NCBI GenBank assembly: GCA_012317185.1
Contig: CP048838.1
Location: 3,410,001 to 3,474,000 of the forward strand
Source: [Clostridium] innocuum
Lineage (GTDB): Bacteria > Bacillota_I > Bacilli_A > Erysipelotrichales > Erysipelotrichaceae
Direction: 5' to 3'
Length of the DNA: 64,000 nt
The translations under genes were made by a program, and so were the position numbers. This document shows, in pieces, positions 17,232 through 27,100 of the stretch. Positions within the stretch are counted from its first letter, which is position 1. Each line of letters begins with the position of its first letter. The notes beneath the pieces are model-generated. The model did no database searches, had not been told where the DNA came from, and worked only from the letters and a program-made list of their open reading frames with translations.

Positions 17232-17998
17232 TGTTGAAACGTGGGATCTTTTTCTTCGCTTTTCTAATCCTTATCGTACACATCGTTCGATTCTTCCAGT
17301 TCGGACAAGCATGGTATCATGCAGAGACGCAGGAGCTGCGTACATGTCATGCTGTCGAATCTGCATCCGGAAGTGACATTTCGGAATTCAATCGCTACAT
17401 TCAGGATGGAACGATCCCTCCTACAGATGTATATTGGATCTTATCACAACGTGATGATCTTCACTGTACACAAGCTACGACCACACAGATGACTCCACTC
17501 GAAAAGATCAAATACTATATCGAAAAAAACTTGAATACGCTTGAAGAAAAAATAGCATTGTTGTCACAATGGAAGACATCAGAGCATATAAAAATCTCCG
17601 ATATCTTCCTGCAGCTCGTGTTCTATATCGTATTGTGCGGGATAGTCTTGTTTGGTATCGTCGCAGGAATACTTATCTATCAGGAGATCCCTTTGCCGAC
17701 CTATAACAGCACTGAGAAGCATATACAACTTCGTGCTTCCTGCTATGAGGTAGGTTCCCTATCCGTTGGCATCGTCGTAGGTCTCAGCATCATCCTGATA
17801 CTGGGAAAGTTGTTATGTATATCCTACTTATATTTCAAGGTATCCAGGGTATTGAAGTTAAGAAGTATCCCGTACTGGATGGTCTCAATCGTCCTATTCA
17901 TCTTCCTGTCATCGTGGATGATCCGAAGAGCTGTCCGCGCACGGCATTTCTATTGTTCAAACTTAGAAGCAGAGGTATTACAGAAAGGAGAAACATGA
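17228..17998 (+). CDS. Polytopic membrane protein
   Basis: A 256-residue protein with an N-terminal membrane segment (about 7-25), an external-looking loop of about 100 residues holding a coiled stretch, and four more hydrophobic segments in the C-terminal half. Translationally coupled to the zinc-ribbon gene (ATGA overlap). No family recognised. Confidence 0.6.
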   Translation: MMLKRGIFFFAFLILIVHIVRFFQFGQAWYHAETQELRTCHAVESASGSDISEFNRYIQDGTIPPTDVYWILSQRDDLHCTQATTTQMTPLEKIKYYIEKNLNTLEEKIALLSQWKTSEHIKISDIFLQLVFYIVLCGIVLFGIVAGILIYQEIPLPTYNSTEKHIQLRASCYEVGSLSVGIVVGLSIILILGKLLCISYLYFKVSRVLKLRSIPYWMVSIVLFIFLSSWMIRRAVRARHFYCSNLEAEVLQKGET

Positions 17999-18069
17999 AG
18001 AAAAGAAAGTATGAAAAATTCCACGTTTGTAAATATACAACTACTGATCACATGGATAATCATTTATAA
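17995..18069 (+). CDS. Possible 24-residue basic peptide
   Basis: AAAGGAG stands at the right distance from an ATG that overlaps the preceding stop. The product begins KKRKYEKFHVCKY. Too short for a domain call. Confidence 0.33.
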   Translation: MKKRKYEKFHVCKYTTTDHMDNHL

Positions 18070-18100
18070 TATACTTCTTTCAAGAAAAGAGGTATCTTCC

Positions 18101-18727
18101 ATGGAAATGATGACAATCATGGTTTCGGCGCTTTTGGGAGCAGTACTTATCTGGACTACCTCCACAGTGCTCTACAAAAAACAATTTACGATTGAAACGA
18201 GATGGACATTATTTCAATCGATATGTGATGAAATGTATGCATCAAAAAAACTTATTGCATCATATTTCAATGAATTAGGCAAAATTGCTGCAGATATGCG
18301 TGAGGAAAAAGAGGCCGGCGAACATGTACATATTGATTTTACGAATCTCTCCTCTATACATCAGGAATATTCTATTCTGACGAATAAATTTCTGGCTTAT
18401 ATGAAAATGTATAAACCTGATACGATCTGCAAAATAATGGCGCATCTGCCCTTTATTTTTAAGAGCTCTACACGAAAAATGAAGTTCTATCTTTATCTGG
18501 AAACATGGAGAACTGCAATGTACTATGATTTGAAATATCTGCTTGATGCAGAAAATAAACTACAGGAGATCTTGATTCCCTACCTTGATAAGACTGCTGC
18601 TCCAGATATATATGACGAAATATTAACAATTATAGGCAATATCCATGCATCCGACATTCAAACGATAGACCTTGATGAAATTGGACTGTATGACTTTATG
18701 GCAGAAAGCTTCAGAAGAATCGTCTGA
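18101..18727 (+). CDS. Membrane-anchored hypothetical protein
   Basis: A 208-residue protein with an N-terminal membrane segment (about 2-22) followed by a helical cytosolic domain. The start at 18101 follows AAGAGG at about nine bases; an in-frame ATG at 18011 would add a second hydrophobic stretch. The gene is clearly more AT-rich than its neighbours, which suggests separate acquisition. Function unknown. Confidence 0.55.
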   Translation: MEMMTIMVSALLGAVLIWTTSTVLYKKQFTIETRWTLFQSICDEMYASKKLIASYFNELGKIAADMREEKEAGEHVHIDFTNLSSIHQEYSILTNKFLAYMKMYKPDTICKIMAHLPFIFKSSTRKMKFYLYLETWRTAMYYDLKYLLDAENKLQEILIPYLDKTAAPDIYDEILTIIGNIHASDIQTIDLDEIGLYDFMAESFRRIV

Positions 18728-18835
18728 TAAAACTAGCTGGATGACGATAAGAAAAGTGTTCATCAAAGATTGTCATAAAGTCTCAATAACCATGAATTAC
18801 TTAGCAAACTGCTATGTAAGATAGGAGGGAGAAGT

Positions 18836-19003
18836 GTGATATCGATACTTTTTATAGGGATGATCATTTCCCTCTTCGTTCTATTATCCTATGCACTTTG
18901 CAAAGCAAGTGCTGAAGGTGACCGACGATTCGGATATAGGGAAGGACGGAATGAAAAAGAGGAGGAGATGACAGATGAAGACGCTGGTCAAGATATTCAA
19001 TAA
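18836..19003 (+). CDS. 55-residue single-pass membrane protein with GTG start
   Basis: GTG is preceded by a strong AGGAGGGAG site. The product has a membrane helix (ISILFIGMIISLFVLLSYAL) and a long acidic tail ending in DEDAGQDIQ. It overlaps the next gene by 29 bases. Small membrane proteins of this shape are common in Firmicute conjugative elements; no function is assigned. Confidence 0.55.
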   Translation: MISILFIGMIISLFVLLSYALCKASAEGDRRFGYREGRNEKEEEMTDEDAGQDIQ

Positions 19004-19208
19004 AAAAGGACAGCGAGTCATTATCGGATGCTTAGATGTATCCGGAACTCTGTGGGTGAATAGAGCTGACCTGCCTGCCGGCATATACAATTGTGTAGAA
19101 TATGCTTATCAGAGGATCCCCAGAAGATTGAAAAAAAGTTTCAAGGTGCGGGATCCAAGATATAACGATAAAGTAAAAAAGAAATCAACAGGAGAAATAT
19201 CATCATGA
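18975..19208 (+). CDS. Small basic hypothetical protein
   Basis: A 77-residue protein with GAGGAGGAG upstream of the ATG. It is rich in Lys/Arg at the C-terminus and has no membrane segment. It overlaps both neighbours. Function unknown. Confidence 0.55.
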   Translation: MKTLVKIFNKKGQRVIIGCLDVSGTLWVNRADLPAGIYNCVEYAYQRIPRRLKKSFKVRDPRYNDKVKKKSTGEISS

Positions 19209-19792
19209 ATATATTTATCACGATATGCTCGTGTATTGTCGCATCGATCATGACGACTCTATATTGTTGGAAGAAATTCGGGAAAGAAGAGGAAGAACGG
19301 ATCCTGCAGGAACAGAAAGAACGTCGCGAAAAGATCCGGGACAGTATGCTCCAGACCGGATCAAAGCGCTATTCCTTCCCCATAGACCTGAAAAAGGCCA
19401 GTGACTGGCCTTTTGAGGAAGAAGTGCCACTGTCGGAGTTATCGGATGCGGAACATCTGTTACATGAAATATATATCGCCTCCGGGAAGCTGAAGCTGGA
19501 GAACATTACTGCAGTTGAAGCAAAACAGGATCTTTTCAGGATTCTGATCATTCTGGAGCATAAAGAACTTGTAAAAAGATACAACGATATCCATGGTGAT
19601 GATTACCATACCAGACTCTTCTATATAGCGCACTTAGAAGAAGATGCAAAAAGAAGCCTGGAACGTGTCTACAGCAGTATGATCGATATCATCAAATATG
19701 GATGGTTGGGGTACAATGATATCTACAGCAATATCATCCGGATCCTACGCATGATCCTCGATACATCTTTAGAGGATATCATTCATAAATGA
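19205..19792 (+). CDS. Membrane-anchored protein with an in-frame palindrome
   Basis: A 195-residue protein with an N-terminal membrane helix (about 3-22), a charged coiled stretch, then a helical domain. Residues about 62-70 (LKKASDWPFE) are encoded by a copy of the element-wide palindrome at 19392-19414, kept in frame. The surrounding reading frame looks intact. Function unknown. Confidence 0.6.
   Translation: MNIFITICSCIVASIMTTLYCWKKFGKEEEERILQEQKERREKIRDSMLQTGSKRYSFPIDLKKASDWPFEEEVPLSELSDAEHLLHEIYIASGKLKLENITAVEAKQDLFRILIILEHKELVKRYNDIHGDDYHTRLFYIAHLEEDAKRSLERVYSSMIDIIKYGWLGYNDIYSNIIRILRMILDTSLEDIIHK
19392..19414. repeat. Palindrome copy 1 (inside a coding region)
   Basis: Core AAGGCCAGTGACTGGCCTT with perfect 11-base arms around a central G. 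All other copies but one partial overlap lie outside genes. Confidence 0.85.
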
Positions 19793-19857
19793 TCTATGCT
19801 ATATTTAATGCATAAGGAAGCAAATCTTATATTCATCAGGGAAAAACAAAAAAAGTA

Positions 19858-19883
19858 AAAAAAGGCCAGTGACTGACCTTTTG
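19858..19883 (+). terminator. Palindrome copy 2, probable terminator
   Basis: AAAGGCCAGTGACTGACCTTT with one mismatch in the stem and a T-run. It lies just before the ribosome site of the 19901 gene. Confidence 0.6.
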
Positions 19884-19900
19884 TGAAGGAGGGGAAGCGT

Positions 19901-20323
19901 GTGAAAGCTTTAGAAGATTGTATCGATGTAAGGCAGACACGGCGAGAAGTACAGAAGCATTTAAAAGTATTAGGAAAACGGATGTTTCGGAGCCAGATAC
20001 TTGATTATATGTCCATAAGTGGCAGTATACTTTCCGGTAGTGGTAATCATGGAAGTGCAGACAATGGAGGAAAGCTTTTAAAAGCTATGGAGAAAGCAGA
20101 ACAGAAAAATGCGGATATACAAACCTATATAGAATCTTTGATGAATGGCTTGAATAAATTAGAGGAGGAACAGCGGGACATATTACTTGCGAAATATTTA
20201 TATAAGCTGGATGATGAAGAATTCGAAGAACAATTTAATACAAGTATGAGAACGATATATACTTACATCAAGGAAGCAGAAATCGATCTGGCAATAATAT
20301 TGGGATGTGCAGTATTTAAGTAA
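19901..20323 (+). CDS. Sigma-like / ArpU-like transcription regulator
   Basis: A 140-residue protein with GTG start at 19901 after GGAGGGG. The C-terminal part (EEEQRDILLAKYLYKLDDEE, then MRTIYTYIKEAE) resembles region 4 of sigma factors as found in ArpU/RinA-type phage late regulators. The middle has a low-complexity GSGNHGSADNGG loop. The 11-bp repeat array starts 12 bases after its stop; a link between the two is plausible but not shown. Confidence 0.6.
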   Translation: MKALEDCIDVRQTRREVQKHLKVLGKRMFRSQILDYMSISGSILSGSGNHGSADNGGKLLKAMEKAEQKNADIQTYIESLMNGLNKLEEEQRDILLAKYLYKLDDEEFEEQFNTSMRTIYTYIKEAEIDLAIILGCAVFK

Positions 20324-20335
20324 ATTGCAAAATAG

Positions 20336-20434
20336 CTTCAATTTTGCTTCAGTTTTATTTCAAAATCATTTCAATTTTGCTTCAATTTTACTTCAATTTT
20401 GCTTCAAAATCGTTTCATTTACACTTCAGTTTTG
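20336..20434. repeat. Nine tandem 11-bp repeats (consensus CTTCAATTTTG)
   Basis: Nine exact 11-base steps: CTTCAATTTTG, CTTCAGTTTTA, TTTCAAAATCA, TTTCAATTTTG, CTTCAATTTTA, CTTCAATTTTG, CTTCAAAATCG, TTTCATTTACA, CTTCAGTTTTG. A tenth, weaker unit (TTGCAAAATAG) precedes them. TTCA is invariant. The period is one helical turn, so a protein array would bind one face of the DNA. It lies directly upstream of the 20481 gene, with GAAAGGAG and a TATGAT box after it. Confidence 0.85.
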
Positions 20435-20480
20435 ATGTGTTAAAATTGCTATGATGGATGTAGTGTAGAAAGGAGTCCTG

Positions 20481-20879
20481 ATGAGCTTTAAAGGGAAGAT
20501 GATCTTGCTTATCTTATTTATATTCGTCATTGTAGCAGCTTTCTTAGTCTACAATACGATAGCTATAGATAAGGCCAGCAAGGAGCACAAGGAAACGGTC
20601 ACTCAGATAAAAGAAGAGGAACCGAAGAAAGATACACAGAAAGAGAAATTAGAACTGACACAGGACTCTATTGAGTTAGAGATCGGTGCAGTATTCGATT
20701 TTAAACAATATATCAAGGTGGCAGAGAATAAATACGGATACAGTGTAAAGGATCAGATCAAGGTTGACGGCGAGATACCTACAGATAAGGAAGGTAAATA
20801 TCAGGTAGAGTATATCATGGATCTGGGTGAAGGTAAACGCATAAGCCGTATTTTGCGTGTTACCGTGCGAAGGTTTTAA
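20481..20879 (+). CDS. Membrane-anchored extracellular Ig-like protein
   Basis: A 132-residue protein with an N-terminal signal anchor (about 7-28), a charged linker, then a small beta domain like the Ig-like repeats of surface proteins (GEIPTDKEGKYQVEYIMD). AGAAAGGAG precedes the ATG. It sits immediately after the repeat array, which may control it. The same kind of domain recurs in the lipoproteins at 22959 and 28538. Confidence 0.6.
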   Translation: MSFKGKMILLILFIFVIVAAFLVYNTIAIDKASKEHKETVTQIKEEEPKKDTQKEKLELTQDSIELEIGAVFDFKQYIKVAENKYGYSVKDQIKVDGEIPTDKEGKYQVEYIMDLGEGKRISRILRVTVRRF

Positions 20880-20919
20880 CTACCATATATTAAGGAAAGA
20901 GAATACGAAAGGTGACGCT

Positions 20920-21822
20920 ATGGAGAAAAGAGAGAAAAAAAGTGCTATTCAATTATTTGAGGACAGACAGATACGTACTGCCTGGGATGAAGAAAGTGAA
21001 GAATGGTATTTCTCTATAATCGATGTTATCGCGATTTTAACAGAAAGTATGGATCCATCTGCTTATTGGCGTAAGTTAAAGCAGCGCCTCAAAGCTGAAG
21101 GAAATGAAACCGTGACAAATTGTCACAGTTTGAAGATGATAGCTGCCGATGGAAAAAAACGTCTTACAGATGTGGCAGATACAGAGCAGCTCTTACGTAT
21201 CATTCAATCCGTGCCTTCACCTAAGGCAGAGCCGTTCAAAGCATGGCTGGCAATGGTGGGACGAGAACGCATTGAAGAAACAATAGATCCGGAGCAAGCG
21301 ATCGATCGTGCGCTGGAGACCTATTTGAAAAAAGGATATTCTGAAGAATGGGTACATCAACGTGTCCTTGCCATCCGTATCCGTAATGAACTAACGGATG
21401 AATGGAAAAAACACGGTGTTGAAAAAGGAAAAGAATATGCAATTTTAACAGATGAAATTACTCGTGCCTGGTCTGGAATGGGAACACGTCAGTATAAAAA
21501 GCTGAAAGGCCTTAAGAAGGAGAATCTACGTGATAATATGAGTAATCTGGAGCTTGTTTTAACGATGCTGGCAGAAGCATCTACGACAGATATCTCCAAA
21601 TCAGAGAATCCTAATACTTTTTCGGAAAATCAATCTATCGCTCGTCGTGGTGGAAAGGTAGCCGGTATAGCGAGACAAGCACTTGAAACGGAAACAGGAA
21701 AACCTGTGATTACCGCAGAAAATGCAACAGATTTACAAAAGCTGGTAACAGATATCGTAGAAGACGCAGCGGCATTATCAGTAGATTGCAATGGCAAAGA
21801 TGATGACAAGCAAATGGGATAA
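20920..21822 (+). CDS. BRO/antirepressor-like protein
   Basis: A 300-residue protein. The N-terminal 100 residues (FSIIDVIAILTESMDPSAYW, then GRERIEETIDPEQAID) match the pattern of phage-type BRO-N antirepressors. The C-terminal half is a conserved-looking region with GGKVAGIARQALE. The start at 20920 follows GAAAGGTGACGCT. It probably acts on element regulation by binding DNA or a repressor. Confidence 0.65.
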   Translation: MEKREKKSAIQLFEDRQIRTAWDEESEEWYFSIIDVIAILTESMDPSAYWRKLKQRLKAEGNETVTNCHSLKMIAADGKKRLTDVADTEQLLRIIQSVPSPKAEPFKAWLAMVGRERIEETIDPEQAIDRALETYLKKGYSEEWVHQRVLAIRIRNELTDEWKKHGVEKGKEYAILTDEITRAWSGMGTRQYKKLKGLKKENLRDNMSNLELVLTMLAEASTTDISKSENPNTFSENQSIARRGGKVAGIARQALETETGKPVITAENATDLQKLVTDIVEDAAALSVDCNGKDDDKQMG

Positions 21823-21958
21823 ATGCAGAGTCTCACAATAGCTACTTTTGTCTGCTATCCAGTATGCTGTAGATATGATGATATCTTTAATTATGTATGA
21901 ATAAATAGAAAACGGATTTCGTAATACAGGAGGAAGTAGAAATGGAAGGTAATTGATT

Positions 21959-22923
21959 ATGGATAAGATAAAAGAAAAAATGGATATGACGGTAGTAGAA
22001 GATGAAATACCATTAAACCAAATACAAAATCTGGTTTACGTAATTCGAGGACAGCAGGTAATGTTGGACAGTGACCTAGCGATGTTATATCAGGTTGAAA
22101 CTAAACAATTAAATAGAGCAGTAAAACGAAATCAACAGAGGTTTCCGATGGATTTCTGTTTTCAACTCACCGAAGATGAGTTTTTGAGGTGCCAAATTGG
22201 CACCTCAAAAATAAATGACGGAAATGGTAGTGAAAGTCGAGGAGGGCGAAGGTATTTGCCCTATGTCTTTAATGAACAGGGTATAGCCATGCTTTCGGCG
22301 GTTTTAAGGAGCGAAACAGCTATCAGGGTCAGTATTCAAATCATGAATGCATTTGTGGAGATGCGTAAATTTATATCAAGCAATGCGTTGCTTTTTGAAC
22401 GTATCAGTGAGGTTGAACTAAAACAGATTGATTATCAAAAAAATCAGAAGAGAAATTTGAACAGCTATTAGACTACCTATCAGAACATGAGCAATCACAA
22501 CAGAAGATTTTTTTCGATGGACAAATCTATGATGCGTTCCGTTTGTTGGTAGAAATTATACAAAGTGCTGAAAAGAGTGTTTTGCTGATTGATAATTATG
22601 TCGATTTGAACACGCTCAATATCCTTGCAAAGAAGAAAAAAAATGTGGATGTGAGGATCTATACATTGGAAAGAACCACGCTCTCCAAGACAGATATAAA
22701 ACTCTTCAACACGCAATATCCATTTCTTAGCATAGAATATATTGGTAATTTCCATGACCGCTTTCTTATCCTAGATAATGATAGAACATATCACATTGGA
22801 GCATCCCTAAAGGATGCAGGGAAGAAATGCTTCGCATTAAGTCTATTAAAGGACAAGAATGTTGCGAAAGATATTATAGGGCATATAAAAAGTAAAAGGT
22901 TATCGTCTTGTGGAAATAAATAA
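21959..22923 (+). pseudogene. ORF6N-domain protein broken by a frameshift
   Basis: The first frame (21959-22471) encodes an ORF6N/KilA-N-type DNA-binding domain (LVYVIRGQQVMLDSDLAMLY, then YVFNEQGIAMLSAVL). It ends early at a run of seven A (22437-22443). Adding one A would continue as KSEEKFEQLLDYLSEHE and into the normal C-terminal domain (FFDGQIYDAFRLLVEIIQSA, then NFHDRFLILD, then YHIGASLKDAGKK), which is intact to 22923. The gene is therefore a frameshifted pseudogene or uses slippage. Full-length relatives are about 300 residues with a phospholipase-D-like C-terminus. Confidence 0.75.
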
Positions 22924-22958
22924 CGTTCTTATTGGGTGAAATAAAGGAGGAAAAGAAC

Positions 22959-23906
22959 ATGAAAAAACTATTGTGTATAGCTGCATTAGCAGCACTCGTA
23001 CTGACAGGCTGTGCCAAAGACCTGCAGGTCAAAACGACAGAGAAGCTGACTATAGAGTACGGTGATAAGCTGGATAACGATAAACTATATGACGCAAAGG
23101 AGTCAGACGAGAATGTCAAAGTCGACAAAGTTTTTGGATATGACGCAAAGAAAGTTGGAGATCAGACCTTGAAGGTCACATTTACGGATGGGGACAAGAC
23201 TATCCAGAAAGATGTGAAAATTACAGTTAAAGATACGAAGAAACCTGAAATCGTACTGAAGAAGGATAAGATCACGATCACAGCTGGAGACAAGCTGAAT
23301 CTTAAGGATAATGTGAAATCCGTAAAGGATCCAGTTGACGGTGACCTGAAGTACAGTGACAAGGAAATTAAAAAATCCGGATATACGATTGACAAAGGAA
23401 AGCTTAACGTGAAGAAGACTGGAGCATACAAGGTAACAGTGAAAGCTTATGATGCGAATGGGAATACAACAGATAAGACATTTGATGTTGTTGTGAAGAA
23501 AAAAGTTGAGAAGAAAGCCACGACAGAACAAAATTCTGAGACCACGACTTCTCAGAATAATAGCACTGGACAGCAGACGCAGGCAGTTTCCCCTTCCTCT
23601 CCTGCACAATCCAATCAGAGTTCAGGATCCAGTGGACAAAGTGGTACAACATCAGGAGGATCATCTTCAGGAAATTCCGGAACCTCCAAACCAGCTGAAC
23701 AACAGAAACCAACAACATGTTATGTTCCAAACAATCAGCTTGGAGAATCTGGGCAGATTTTCAAAACTGAAGCAGAAGCATATAAATATGGCGCAGATAT
23801 GGAAGGCAATCCAAAAAATAATATTATGTCATACAGTGTTGGACCAGTTGTTGATACCTGTGATAATATCACTGGTTATACTGTTGGTCTCATTTATGGT
23901 AATTAA
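22959..23906 (+). CDS. Ig-like surface lipoprotein
   Basis: A 315-residue lipoprotein with signal peptide and lipobox LTGC (Cys at about 18). Two Ig-like domains follow (about 25-105 and 110-190; TKKPEIVLKKDKITITAGDK starts the second), then a Ser/Gly/Gln/Thr-rich stalk and a C-terminal domain with two Cys (TCYVPNNQLGESGQIF, then DTCDNITGYTVG). AAAGGAGG stands eight bases before the ATG. It is anchored outside the membrane next to the giant adhesin, probably as part of the same surface module. Confidence 0.8.
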   Translation: MKKLLCIAALAALVLTGCAKDLQVKTTEKLTIEYGDKLDNDKLYDAKESDENVKVDKVFGYDAKKVGDQTLKVTFTDGDKTIQKDVKITVKDTKKPEIVLKKDKITITAGDKLNLKDNVKSVKDPVDGDLKYSDKEIKKSGYTIDKGKLNVKKTGAYKVTVKAYDANGNTTDKTFDVVVKKKVEKKATTEQNSETTTSQNNSTGQQTQAVSPSSPAQSNQSSGSSGQSGTTSGGSSSGNSGTSKPAEQQKPTTCYVPNNQLGESGQIFKTEAEAYKYGADMEGNPKNNIMSYSVGPVVDTCDNITGYTVGLIYGN

Positions 23907-23935
23907 AAAGGCAGGATTCCTGTCTTTTCTTTTTG
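23906..23935 (+). terminator. Terminator after the Ig-like lipoprotein gene
   Basis: AAAGGCAGG pairs with CCTGTCTTT (one G-T pair) around a 3-base loop, followed by a T-rich stretch. Confidence 0.75.
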
Positions 23936-23958
23936 GAATAATAGAAAGGAAAATGTAA

Positions 23959-23988
23959 ATGAATTATATTAAGCATAGACCACCATAG
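23959..23988 (+). CDS. Possible 9-residue leader peptide
   Basis: AAAGGA lies eight bases before an ATG opening MNYIKHRPP and stop. It sits between two terminators in the leader of the adhesin gene, the position expected for an attenuation peptide. Confidence 0.25.
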   Translation: MNYIKHRPP

Positions 23989-24056
23989 AGGGGTCACGCC
24001 CAACATAAATGAAAGGTCGTATCTGTACAGTCGTACATAACATCCTATATTTAAAC

Positions 24057-24082
24057 AAGATCGGTTAATACCGGTCTTTTTC
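24057..24082 (+). terminator. Terminator/attenuator ahead of the adhesin gene
   Basis: AGATCGGT pairs with ACCGGTCT across TAAT, then six T. It lies only 38 bases before the adhesin start, so read-through would be needed for its expression from upstream. Confidence 0.65.
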
Positions 24083-24119
24083 TGTTTAGGCTGTGCAAAG
24101 AAAGGAGAGTCAATTATTT

Positions 24120-27100
24120 ATGTTATACTTCAAAAATATCAAGAAAAAACTATTTAACTACATTGCAGTATTATTTTTGATTATATCAAATATATCGAAC
24201 CCTCAAGCTGTAAAAGCTGCTGGTGCAAATGTCACCGTGAAAAATAGGATTCCTTATAGTTATCAAGTGACAGATAAGGATGGACATATGGTTTGGGGCG
24301 CAGAAACAGAACATATATATGCAGATGGCGAAATTGCATTTTGTGTGCAACCTGGAATATTGATAACCGAAGGTTCATCCTATACAAGGTCTAATTTCAG
24401 TCATAGTGAACTTCGTAAAATAGAACATATTGCGTATGTAGGTTGGCAATTATCTAGTAAAACAGATGAGGACTATCTAGCTACACAATTTATGATTTGG
24501 GAAGCTCTTGGTGCTACAATCGATAATACTTCCTATTCTGGATATACTTCAAAAAAAGTCCAGATACAAGATAAGGTAGATTCACTTTTTAAGAAAAAGC
24601 CTTCATTCAATGGAATCGAAGAAAATATCAAAATAGGAGAATCCATCACACTGACAGATACCAATAAGGTATTTTCTAATTATTCGCTCACATCGAAAAG
24701 TGAAGGTATTACTATATCAAAAAGTGGAAACAAATTAACGATCACAGCTTCTAATAATACCCCAGAAAATGCAACAGTAAAATTTCAAGCAATAAAGGCA
24801 GAGTGTGTTGGGACATCTATTTTATTTTCATCCTCTACATCTCAAGATGTTGTATCCTTTAAAGTTGGCGACCCTGTAACTATCACCATTAACTTGAACG
24901 TTGAAAAATATGGTTCTCTGAAAATCACAAAGCAGGACGAAGATGGAGCTATAGTTCCGAAAACTTCCTTCAAAGTGTCCAAGAATGCAGATATGTCTTC
25001 CCCTATCGGAACTTACACAACAGGTGCTGATGGCTCTGTAACTGTCAATGATCTGTTACCACAGAAATATTATGTGCAGGAAACAGCAGTCCCTAGTCAT
25101 CTGGTACTCGACAATACCATCCATGAAGTGACTGTCGAAGCTAATCAGACGACGACCTATACTGCACGTAATAACTGGGTCAAAGGTAAGGTGCAGCTGC
25201 GTAAGATCGACCCTGATTCCGGAAAGCAGGTCGCAGGTGCTACCTATGCTATCTACAACGATAAAGGACAAGAGCTGGAACGTCTTGTTACAAAGGCAAC
25301 CGGCTATGTAGAATCCGGTTACTTGAGATTTGGTGAGTACACAGTCCGCGAGGTCATAGCTCCATCCGGATACATCTTAAACAAGACCTCCTACCCTGTT
25401 ACGATTGCTACTAACGAGCAAAAAATCACAGTCACCGGCGAAGATGAAAGACAGACAGGCCGTTTAGAAATCACAAAAGAAGATAGTGTCACCGGCTCGG
25501 CCGCACAGGGCGAAGCTACTTTAAAAGGAGCTGTCTATGAACTGCGTGCTAAAGAAAATATCTTGGATCCTGCCGATGGGTCTGTCAAATACGCAAAGGA
25601 TGCAGTTGTTGCAACACTGACAACAGATGCAAATGCCAAGGCATCAGTAAGTGATTTATATCTAGGTAAATACATCCTGCAGGAAAAGACGCCAAGTACC
25701 GGTTACACATTGGATACGACGAAATATGATATCTCTCTTGACTATGCAGGTCAAAGTGTGGAAATCGTTACAAAGAAACAAACGGTAAAAGAAAGGGTAA
25801 AAGCGCAGGCTTTCAGTATTGTTAAAATCTCTGATAACGGATCCGGAGAAGCGGATAAGCTGGCCGGTGTTGAATTTACAGTAAAAGCTCAGAAAGATAT
25901 CGATAAATACGGTTCTTGGGAGAAAGCGCCAGTTGCGAAAAACGCAAAGGGTCAGACTGCTGCTGTCCTGGTGACAGACAAGAATGGATATGCTGTTTCT
26001 GATGAACTTCCTTATGGTGTGTATGTAGTCCGCGAGACCAAAGTCCCGGATGATCATTATGCTGTAGCGGATTTCAAGGTAACGATAACGGAAGACAGTC
26101 GTGATCCGCAACCATGGCGTATCTTCAATGATGAAAAATTCCGTGCGGTGGTCAAAGCGGTCAAAGTCGATCAGGAAACCGATAAGACCGTTGCACTGGC
26201 AGGAACGACCTTCAAGATCAAGAACATGAAAACGAACGAATATGTAGGCTACTGGGAGTGGAATCCTACTCCGGAATATATTACGGAATGGACGACAGAT
26301 GAATCCGGTACGGTCATGACCGGAAAGGAATTGGATCCGGGACATTACGCACTTGAAGAGATCACTGCTCCAAATGGTTATGTTTTGAATATCGCTCCAG
26401 TTAAATTTAAAGTATCAAGCAATACAGCATATGAGACACTTCCAGACGGTGCTACACCGGTCATCACTGTCACTAAACAGGATACTTCAGTAAAAGGACG
26501 TATCGCAGTCGTAAAACAGGGAGAGGTCCTTACTTCTGCAGAAACTGATGATCATGGCAATACGAAGTTCAAATATGAAATGCGGAAATTGAAGGGTGCT
26601 GTGTTCGAAGTCAAGGCAGCGGAAGATATCTCATCTCCAGATAATCAGGGCGATATCCTATATCACAAAGGCGATCTGGTAGATACGATAACGACCGATG
26701 CTGCAGGTGAAGCACAGACCAAGCTGCTCCCTTTGGGTAAATATCAAGTTTCGGAAAAAACTGCTCCAAACGGATTCACGCATTCCGATGATATCAGAGA
26801 AGTCGAGCTCGTCTATGAGGATCAGAATACAGCGATCGTATTCGGAGATGCCGGTACTTATGAAAATGAACGTCAGAAAGTTGAAGTACAGGCTGTCAAA
26901 AAGGACGCAGATGACCAACAGCTGCTAGTCGGCGCTGAAATCACGCTATATGCAAACAGAGACGTGTACAACTATGACGGCGATGTAATCGTAAAAGCCG
27001 GTGAAAAAATTGAAACGGTGGTAACCGGCGAAGATGGTAGAGCCACATTTACTGCAGACCTGCCTAATGATCTTACTCCGGAATATGGTGTAATGCCGAT

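Noticed and set aside
20336..20434. CRISPR array
   Set aside because: Units are 11 bases with no spacers and no cas genes nearby. The GTGCGCAC array also lacks the repeat-spacer form.
25662..26345. Minus-strand frames opposite the giant adhesin
   Set aside because: They are low-complexity mirror images of the CnaB repeats, without ribosome sites.
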